Source of the DNA: Lepiota brunneoincarnata
Lineage: Eukaryota; Basidiomycota; Agaricomycetes; Agaricales; Agaricaceae
DNA: 64,000 nt
Assembly: GCA_023014365.1 (NCBI GenBank)
Contig: JAEBUN010000007.1
Location: forward strand, 372,001-436,000
Reading direction: 5' to 3'
Each line of letters starts with the position of its first letter. Position 1 is the first letter of the stretch. Positions 57,841 through 64,000 of this stretch are shown here, piece after piece. The translations under genes were made by a program, and so were the position numbers. Below the pieces are notes generated by a model. The model did not search any database, was not told the DNA's origin, and worked only from the letters and a program-made list of their open reading frames with translations.

Positions 57841-58227
57841 GTGAAGTGGGGAAAGGTCATGTGGTTGTCATTGGATATTACTGTGTGCTTAGTTCTTCAG
57901 GTGGATAAACTATCTCCAAGGAAATTCAATGGTTTCCTTAATCTCAGTTCTTGATTTGGCAACTGGAAATTGCCAATCTGGGGTAAATCTGGGAGAGATA
58001 TTGTTGGAGCCCAAAGTGGTGGATCTGGATCAATCTCAATTGGACCAGATTGGCTGTGCCCAATAAGGGAGCAAAAGCACAGGGCATGGTAAGTGGAGGA
58101 ATTCTAACAAAAATAGATCAAACATCCTGATAAGGGGCCAGGTAACCCCCCACATGGGAACACTTGGTCTGGGTGCCACCAGCTTAAGCCAAGTAAGTAC
58201 CGGTCATTAGTCCATGGTAGTAGGTAT
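57841..58227. other. Unassigned repeat-island sequence
   Basis: Possible SINE body after the tRNA-like head. No coding remnant and no recognisable ends. Confidence 0.3.
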
Positions 58228-58806
58228 CTGGTCAGGTGGCAAAGGGTGGGGCACTGGGGCTTTGGGGTTACCCATGGCTTCTCCCATAGGGGTTGCTGAT
58301 TGGGGAGGTCTGCCACCCAGACCTTGGAGCTCTGGGTGGGTCTGCATCTAGGCATGCCCTGGGGTTAGATCTCCTGCAGGTGTTCTGTCCAAAGTGGGTG
58401 GCACAGGCTTAGGGTACTGAAACAACTCCATGCCACTGGTCCCTGGACCTCTGGGAGTGCAACATGGTTGGCTGTGGGCAAAGCAGAGACCTGGGACAGG
58501 TGGGGATCTGCGCCAGTTGGCATCAGCAAATCACCTGCCTAGAAATGGGAAGCCTAGTAACCAGGGCTCTATACTAACTCCTTGGCAAAGTGTGAGCTGT
58601 AGTGGGCCAGGACAGTCTCCTGCAACCCAGCTTGAGTACACTAAATCCTCTGTCAGTTCTCTTGACTGACTAAGCCAGGTTAGAGTCTAAGTTGATTCCA
58701 GGGTCCAGTGCATCCAGTGCTTGCCTCGCAAGAGTGCATAGCAATAGGGTCTTCCCTCATGGGAGGGCCCTATACCTTGTAAATTGATGATTTTTAAAAC
58801 AAAAAA
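58228..58806 (+). repeat. Retroposon copy, left arm of inverted repeat
   Basis: About 575 bp that reappear in reverse orientation at 60795-61378, with scattered, mostly transition, differences. It ends on the plus strand with TTGTAAATTGATGATTTTTAAAAC and an A-rich run, a decayed version of the TTGTTGATTTCAAAA tail seen elsewhere in the island. It lies against the coding remnant of a minus-strand LINE at 58810, apparently interrupting it. Confidence 0.75.
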
Positions 58807-58809
58807 GAG

Positions 58810-59151
58810 GTGTGTCCACATGATGTGGTCTAGACCAGGTAAAGACAAAGAGGAGCATGCATGTAAGGCCTCATGCATCTCCAAATCGGAGAAGACTGGC
58901 CACTCCCATGGAGGGAGCAGATTAATCTGATCAAGAACCCTGACATCATCCAGGCAGTCATTGGCAGCATTGTAAGAACCATGGAGCCCTTCCCAGAGCT
59001 CCTTGAGAGTATTGCAAGAGTGATTGTGATAGTGAATTGCCTTGCAGGGAGGCAACTTGCATGCTCTGACCCAATCCACCAGGTCCCAGAGGTGCTTGTT
59101 GGTAGATGCAATCCAACATGCTTCTTTCCCTCTTGCCACCATCATCTCCAC
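58810..59151 (-). mobile_element. LINE fragment (region before reverse transcriptase)
   Basis: The minus strand encodes NKHLWDLVDWVRACKLPPCKAI, CNTLKELWEGLHGSYNAAND and WPVFSDLEMHEALHACSSLSLPGLDHIMWTHL, the conserved stretch between endonuclease and RT in fungal LINEs. It stops abruptly at the A-tail of the neighbouring retroposon. Confidence 0.75.
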
Positions 59152-59513
59152 TTTACATTATTTTCTACTCTTAATCTACAGGCAGCCATCTCTTTCTTAG
59201 TGGGCTGTCTATACTATTCCTACTCTCTTCACCCTTCTGAAGTGTCCCAGGGCTGTTTGGCGTCATTGGGGAGTTGGGTGCACCCTTGGCAAAGGTGCTT
59301 AATGGCTGGGTATGCTAGCCACCTGATGAGCTGGCGGTTCTGGGCAGTCTCTACTGGAGTCAGTGGATCCCTGGCTGGTCAAAACGGGTTAGGAGTCCCC
59401 CTGGGCATGTCCTGGGTGGGTTTGCAGTGGGACAACTGCACTCCTTGCCAAGCTCTCGTGAAACCTGTAGTGAGTGCACTTTCCCCAAATACCCCCTTGT
59501 GAGTAGGGAGTCT
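59121..59513 (+). repeat. Direct repeat, copy A (first part)
   Basis: 393 bp matching 61383-61775 with the same length and almost only transitions. Copy A is split after GAGTAGGGAGTCT (59501-59513) by a LINE and resumes at 60662. Confidence 0.85.
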
Positions 59514-60661
59514 TCCCCCCACTCTGGACAGGCTCACTCTCTGGTGGTCATTAAGGCCTTATTCCCCTGGCTGGCAGCTTCTCCCTCCTGAACAGTTAAG
59601 TTTGTCTCTATCCCCTCCACATGGCAGCTCCCTACCTTGGCTTCAGTCACTTATAAGGCCAAATCTGCATGCTTCCCTGCTTCTGCAGCTTCTCCAACCA
59701 CACTGGACTTCCTACAGGCTCAGGCTTCTCTTACTGCATCTGCTGAGTGGCAGAAGGACTTTGCAGCCTCATCCAAATACCGTAGCTCCTGATTTCTCAC
59801 CATCTTTGATAAAAGCAACAAGTTCCTTGCCCCATCATCCCTACACCATGGAACTTGGCTCATCTTAACCACCAAGGACCCACCATCTCTCACTGCTCGC
59901 CTCACCCACTGTATTACCAGCCATGCTCCTATTGGGGAATACCACCAGCAGTTCTTCCCTGATGAACCAGTCCAATGCCAATGTGGTGAACTCCTGGAGA
60001 CCTGGGATCACATCCTCTATGACTGCCCCTACTTCTCAAGGACAAAGTCCAACCTTCAGCACAACACTTCCCTGCTGCTCTCTGACTTAGTTTAGTTTCT
60101 CCAAGACAACCCAGCTGCCTTTGCCTTTCCTTCAAAGCCTACTGCTTTCCAAGGGACTCCTGCCTCCAGAGTGAGCCAACTACTGTTAGGGGAATAAGGC
60201 ACCTTGAACCAAGTTGATAATCAAGTGAGGGGCTTCACCCCCCAACCTGTGCCTATATACTATAGACAGTGCTATAAATACTACAGAATGTCCTGGAACA
60301 TCAGAGAACAACTATTTACAGCACAAGATCAAGTTCTATCTAAGAATACCCATCAGGCAACCTACATCAGAAGAGGAGTAAGAATAGATGAGCAGCAACC
60401 TGTTACACCAGTTAGATACACCAGGTGATCAGTATGCTAAGCTCACTAGGATTGGAATCTGGCTACCCAGCTGTCCCCTTACAACTACCCTCTTCTCCCT
60501 CTTTGTCACCTTCCCCCCTCCCTTTGCAGCCATACATAGTTTATCACATAGGGCCTCTGGCCCCATCTCTTTAGCTAATCCAATGTAGTAGATACTCATT
60601 GGCGCAGACTGCTAACAGGCCCTGTGTAATAAATTGTTGATTTAAAAAAAAAAAGAAAAAA
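59514..60661 (+). mobile_element. 5'-truncated LINE with 13-bp TSD
   Basis: An 1148-bp insertion flanked by GAGTAGGGAGTCT at 59501-59513 and 60662-60674. Copy B at 61763-61775 shows the site without the insert. The plus strand reads YKAKSACFPASAASPTTLDFLQAQ, then THCITSHAPIGEYHQQFFPDEP, then CQCGELLETWDHILYDCPYFS (C-terminal Cys/His knuckle of Tad/Jockey-type LINE ORFs). Two TGA/TAG stops show decay. A 3' UTR follows, ending AATAAATTGTTGATTT plus an A-run with interspersed G. Only the end of ORF2 is present, typical of 5' truncation. Confidence 0.85.
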
Positions 60662-60790
60662 GAGTAGGGAGTCTCCTGCTTGAAAATGAGGGCATGCCCA
60701 CAAGGGACCAAGAGGATAGGGGACAGTAAGAGGGGGCATTGAGGTGAAAACAAGCCAGCTGAAAGGACAGGCTACCCCCCTTCTGCATTC
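60662..60790 (+). repeat. Direct repeat, copy A (continuation)
   Basis: Resumes copy A after the LINE. It matches 61763-61845 except for about 50 bp present here and absent in copy B. It ends where the T-run of a minus-strand retroposon begins. Confidence 0.7.
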
Positions 60791-61378
60791 TTTTTTTTTT
60801 TTTTTTCTTGAAATCAACAATTTACAAGGTATAGGGCCCTCCTGTGAGGGAGGACCCTATTGCTATGCACTCTTGCAAGGCAAGCACTGAATGCACCAGA
60901 CCCCAGAATCAACTTAGACTCTAACCTGGCTTAGTCAGTCAGGAGAACTGACAGAGGATTTAGTGCACTTGAGCTGGGTTGTGGGAGACTGTCCTGGCCT
61001 GCTATGGCTCATGCTTTGCCAGGGAGTTAGTATAGAGCCCTGGTTACTGGGCTTCCCATTTCTGGGCAGGTAGTTTGCTGATGCCAACTGGTGCAGATCC
61101 CCACCTGTCCCAGGTCTCTGCTTTGCCCACAGCCAACCACATTGTACTCCCAAAGGTCTGTGGACCAGTGGTGTGAAGTTGTTTCAGCATCCTAAGCCTG
61201 TGCCGCCCATTTCAGATGGAACACCCACAGGGGATCTGACCCCAGGGTATGCCCAGATGTGGACTCACCCAGAGCTCCAAGGTCTGGGCGGCAGACCTCC
61301 CCAATCAGCAACCCCTATGGGAGAAGCTGTGGGTAACCCCAAAGCCCCAGTGCCCCACCCTTTGCCACCCAACTGGAA
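60791..61378 (-). mobile_element. Retroposon copy, right arm of inverted repeat
   Basis: A minus-strand element whose tail appears as a long T-run followed by CTTGAAATCAACAATTTACAA. Its body is the inverse of 58228-58806. Together the arms could pair over more than 550 bases with a loop of about 2 kb. Confidence 0.75.
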
Positions 61379-61382
61379 CACA

Positions 61383-61850
61383 CTTCTTTCCCTCTTACCA
61401 CCATCATCTCCACTTTACATTATTTTCTACTCTTAATCTACAGGCAGCCATCCCTTTTTTAGTGGGCTGTCTACACTATTCCTACCCTCTTCACCCTTCT
61501 GAAGTGTCCTGGGGCTGTTTGGCATTGTTGGGGAGTTGGGTATGCCCTTGGCAAAGGTGCTTAATGGCTGGGTATGCTGGCCACCTGATGAGCTGGTGGT
61601 TCTGGGTGGTCTCTGCTGGGGTCAGTGGATCCCTGGCTAGTCAAAATGGGTTAGGAGTCCCCCTGGGCACATCCTGGGTAGGTTTGCAGTGGGACAACTG
61701 TGCTCCTCACCAAGCTCTCGTGAAACCTGTAGTGAGTGCACTTTCCCCAAATACCCCCTCATGAGTAGGGAGTCTCCTGCTTGAAAACGAGGGCATGCCC
61801 ACAAGGGACTGAGAGGACAGGCCACCCCCCTCCTGCCTTCCAAGCAAGTA
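61383..61850 (+). repeat. Direct repeat, copy B (uninterrupted)
   Basis: Contains the full 393-bp match to copy A and continues without break through GAGTAGGGAGTCT into the sequence that follows the LINE in copy A. It therefore preserves the pre-insertion state. Confidence 0.8.
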
Positions 61851-62270
61851 AAGCTCAGGTGGGTGCAGGACATTAGTAGGGATTACCCAAACTCTGGGGC
61901 AGCTCTCATGCTGCAACTTCCATCCTGGTAGTGGCCCCTACAAGACAGTAAGCCCAGACAGTTATATGGGGATCCATGCTTATTGCAGATCTGGGCAACT
62001 GGATCTCGATCATGAACCAGCTACTGGGTAATGGGAAGGTGGTCTGGGGGTCACACCCTGGGTAGCCACTGGGCCGTAGCAGTTCATTCAGAGAATGGTG
62101 AACTGGCTCGAGAGGTCAAGATCTGCTGTCAATTGATCCCAGGTAAGATCTGGGTTTATTGGTTTAAGTTGTTACCACGTCAGTCATTCTAGCATGAGTC
62201 TGTGGGGTGAGTGGCAGAGTTTAGCCTGCCTTGTACACCCTTTAGGAAGGCTTCGCACTGACCTACTACC
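61851..62270. other. Unassigned repeat-island sequence
   Basis: CpG-poor like its surroundings; no coding remnant or element ends recognised. The motif CAAGTAAAGCTCAG near 61845 recurs near 62840. Confidence 0.4.
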
Positions 62271-62275
62271 CTGGG

Positions 62276-62662
62276 TGTTATCAGAAACCACATCAGAAGG
62301 ATGGTTACTTTTAGTTTACATTCCCATGTCACTATGAAACCATCAATAGTGTACATCAGAAGGACTATTCTTAGTATACGCCTCATGTTCTCTTATCTCT
62401 GACTCATAGTTACTCTGGTCTGACCTATTATAGTAGGAGTACAGCCACACTTAGAAGTATATAAGAATACAGTACAATACCTTGTATCCTTATCTTAGTG
62501 TTATACAGTTCTTGCCTCCTATATCTCTTCGCCTTTAAAACCAGCTAGACTATAGTGCTCTGTCGTCTCTAAGTCACGCATAGTAGGACAGGACCAAGTC
62601 TGTATAGACATCCTGTGTCGAACTCCATGCTACTCAAGAGCGAACCCCTAACCCGGGTAACA
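62276..62662 (+). mobile_element. Solo LTR with 5-bp TSD
   Basis: 387 bp beginning TGTTA and ending TAACA, flanked by CTGGG at 62271-62275 and 62663-62667. A TATA-like box (AGTATATAAGAA) lies near 62455. No internal retrotransposon coding or second LTR is nearby, so this is a solo LTR left by recombination. The TGTTA/TAACA ends are common in Copia-type elements; the superfamily is not certain. It retains several CpGs, unlike its surroundings. Confidence 0.85.
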
Positions 62663-62879
62663 CTGGGGATTACCTAGTTGGGAGGGCAATAGGTTTGGGG
62701 TGTTCTGTGTTTTTGTGCCGCCTCATGTAAGTCCAGCCTGTTGGCTTTAGTGCTGCACTAATTAGGGAGGCTGTTAGTGTGCTGTCCCATGCCTCCAGGC
62801 ACACCACCTATAGGGGAGGCCCCCGCCTGTGTCTATGGCAAGTAAAGCTCAGTCTGGCATGGGAGTAATGGGTGCCATA
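62663..62879. other. Unassigned repeat-island sequence
   Basis: Short spacer between the solo LTR and the RT fragment; contains the recurring CAAGTAAAGCTCAG motif. No gene. Confidence 0.4.
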
Positions 62880-63536
62880 GCACTCATCTTATGCCAAGTG
62901 GACTATGTTGGGATTACATGGAGTTTGCCTGCAAGGAACTCCTTGGATGGGCTGTATTGAATACTCTCCCTGTGCATGCAGAGAGGGCATGGTACCCCTT
63001 CTCAACTTTGGAGCTCAAGGACACCTTGCATTCTTGTGTGAAGAGGTCTGCTCCCAGGCCTGACCACATTATGTGGTCATACCTGAAGGACATTGTGGTG
63101 GACCGAGCATCCTGCCACGTGTTTGTCAGTCTTGCAAATGCCTGCCTTTTGGTGGGGCACTGGCCTGACTATTTCAAGGAGTCTAACTTGGTGGTCATAC
63201 TGAAACTGGGGAAGCCCTCATACTCTACGCCCAAGGCCTTTAGGCCTATCATGCTTCTTAACACATTGGGCAAACTTGTGGAGAAGATGATCTCCAACTG
63301 CCTCCAATTTGACTGTATCAGATGGGGGGTGTTTCATTCCAACCAGGTTGGTGGCATATGCCAGAAGTCCACTGAGGATGCCAGGTTGATCCTCACCCAC
63401 CTCATTTGTGCAGGGTAGGCATGGGGGCTGTGAATGAGCATTGTTGCTTTTGACATTGCTCAGTTCTTCCCTTTGCTGAATCACAATATGGTTCTGGTGA
63501 TCCTTTCACAGTTGGGGTTTGCGCCAGAGCTGGTTT
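62880..63536 (+). mobile_element. LINE reverse-transcriptase fragment, truncated by insertion
   Basis: The plus strand reads FSTLELKDTLHSCVKRSAPRPDHIMWSYL, ANACLLVGHWPDYFKESNLVVILKLGKPSY and KAFRPIMLLNTLGKLVEKMISNCLQFD, then GVFHSNQVGGICQKSTEDARLILTHLI: fingers and early palm of a LINE RT. A stop at 63416 and frame changes follow. Recognisable coding (LLNHN.VLVILSQLGFAPEL) is cut at 63536 by the T-run of a minus-strand element before the YVDD block. Confidence 0.85.
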
Positions 63537-64000
63537 TTTTTTTTTTTTTTTGAAATCAACAATTTATAATGTGGTGCTCAAACACAGTCCACATGCACTA
63601 GCTACAACAAAGCAACTAATACATGGTATAACTACCAACTAAGGTAGGGGAGAAAGCCCTGCTGGCTTGAAAGGCTACATTCTGTAAAGAAGTGCATGTG
63701 GGTGAAGAGTTCACTACCCTGACAAAAAAACCAGGGTGCAACAGACGAGGGGTGGATAGGGCCAACAGGTCCCCCCCCTGACAGGGGTTAGGAGTCAATT
63801 CTCCGCAAATCCCTACACCCCACAGACAGAGGCTCTAAGAGCTTTGGATCCCCACCCTTATCGGGTGTTAGGAGTCAATTCTCTGTAAATTGCTACACCC
63901 CACCCAAAAGCAAGGGATGAATAACCATAGGCTCCTCAAGGCTAAAGCCTGTAAGGGGGAAATAACCCAAAGGCCCTCCCCAGCTATCCCACTCCCTCCA
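63537..64000 (-). mobile_element. Minus-strand retroposon, runs off the window
   Basis: Starts with a T-run and TTGAAATCAACAATTTATAA, the reverse of the tail shared with the elements ending at 60661 and starting at 60791. Inside it, a segment of about 37 bp (GGTTAGGAGTCAATTCTC...CTACACCCCAC) occurs at 63787-63823 and again 80 bp later. No coding remnant recognised. Confidence 0.6.
63787..63903. repeat. Two-unit repeat with 80-bp period
   Basis: TTAGGAGTCAATTCTC begins at 63788 and again at 63868, followed in both by a similar CTACACCCCAC end. The units differ by CCGCAAATC versus CTGTAAATT, again including a CG to TG change. Confidence 0.6.

Noticed and set aside
63218..63484. Minus-strand open frame
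   Set aside because: Antisense shadow of the plus-strand LINE reverse-transcriptase fragment.
1..64000. CRISPR arrays, operons, ribosome binding sites
   Set aside because: Not expected in a fungal nuclear genome and none seen; repeats present are transposon-derived.

Overview
The window reads as nuclear DNA of a filamentous basidiomycete, most likely an agaricomycete. Genes are dense, on both strands and cut by many 45-60 nt introns. They include families typical of that group: a GT69 (CAP59-like) mannosyltransferase, two DUF6533-type seven-helix membrane proteins, a HAM1-like protein, an Argonaute, and decayed TPR-CHAT and NTPase-TPR genes. A finer placement (for example Ceratobasidiaceae) would be a guess.

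Layout. 0-3.2 kb: glycogen synthase (3' end off the window) and a TMEM19/DUF92 membrane protein, both minus. 4.1-6.1 kb: a decayed TPR-CHAT gene interrupted by a short retroposon with a clear target-site duplication. 6.5-8.9 kb: an intact cytochrome P450. 9.5-18.7 kb: an unrecognised protein, a DUF6533 membrane protein, a GT69 glycosyltransferase and an intronless 854-residue CARDB-like membrane protein that looks bacterial in style. 21.1-25.5 kb: HAM1-like and EOS1-like genes. 26.5-29.0 kb: a decayed P-loop NTPase-TPR (NLR-like) gene. 29.4-35.1 kb: Argonaute and a PTC7-type phosphatase, divergent. 35.7-40.3 kb: a septin and a 20S proteasome beta subunit. 42.0-50.5 kb: a single-pass membrane protein, a CACTA-type MITE, a peroxiredoxin, a second DUF6533 protein and an EAF3/MRG15 chromodomain protein. 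51.3-55.5 kb: a CK1 kinase, MAGOH, SUS1/ENY2 and mitochondrial uS10m.

From about 55.8 kb to the end no host gene is visible. That part is a nested island of LINE fragments, retroposons with a shared 3' tail, direct and inverted repeats, a tRNA-derived SINE head and a solo LTR. CpG is almost absent there although GC content is ordinary. Copies of the same repeat differ by reciprocal TG/CA pairs, as expected if a methylated CpG had decayed independently on each strand.

The housekeeping genes do not form one pathway, but some groupings make sense. MAGOH and SUS1, both linked to mRNA export, are divergent with 120 bp between starts, and uS10m follows SUS1. Argonaute and PTC7 share a 170-bp divergent promoter. 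Both short promoters carry CACGTGATC. The window holds both a silencing effector (Argonaute) and a repeat island with signs of past DNA methylation, though nothing in the sequence connects the two directly. Exon joins were made by eye from reading frame, GT/AG sites and family resemblance; boundaries not stated explicitly are approximate.
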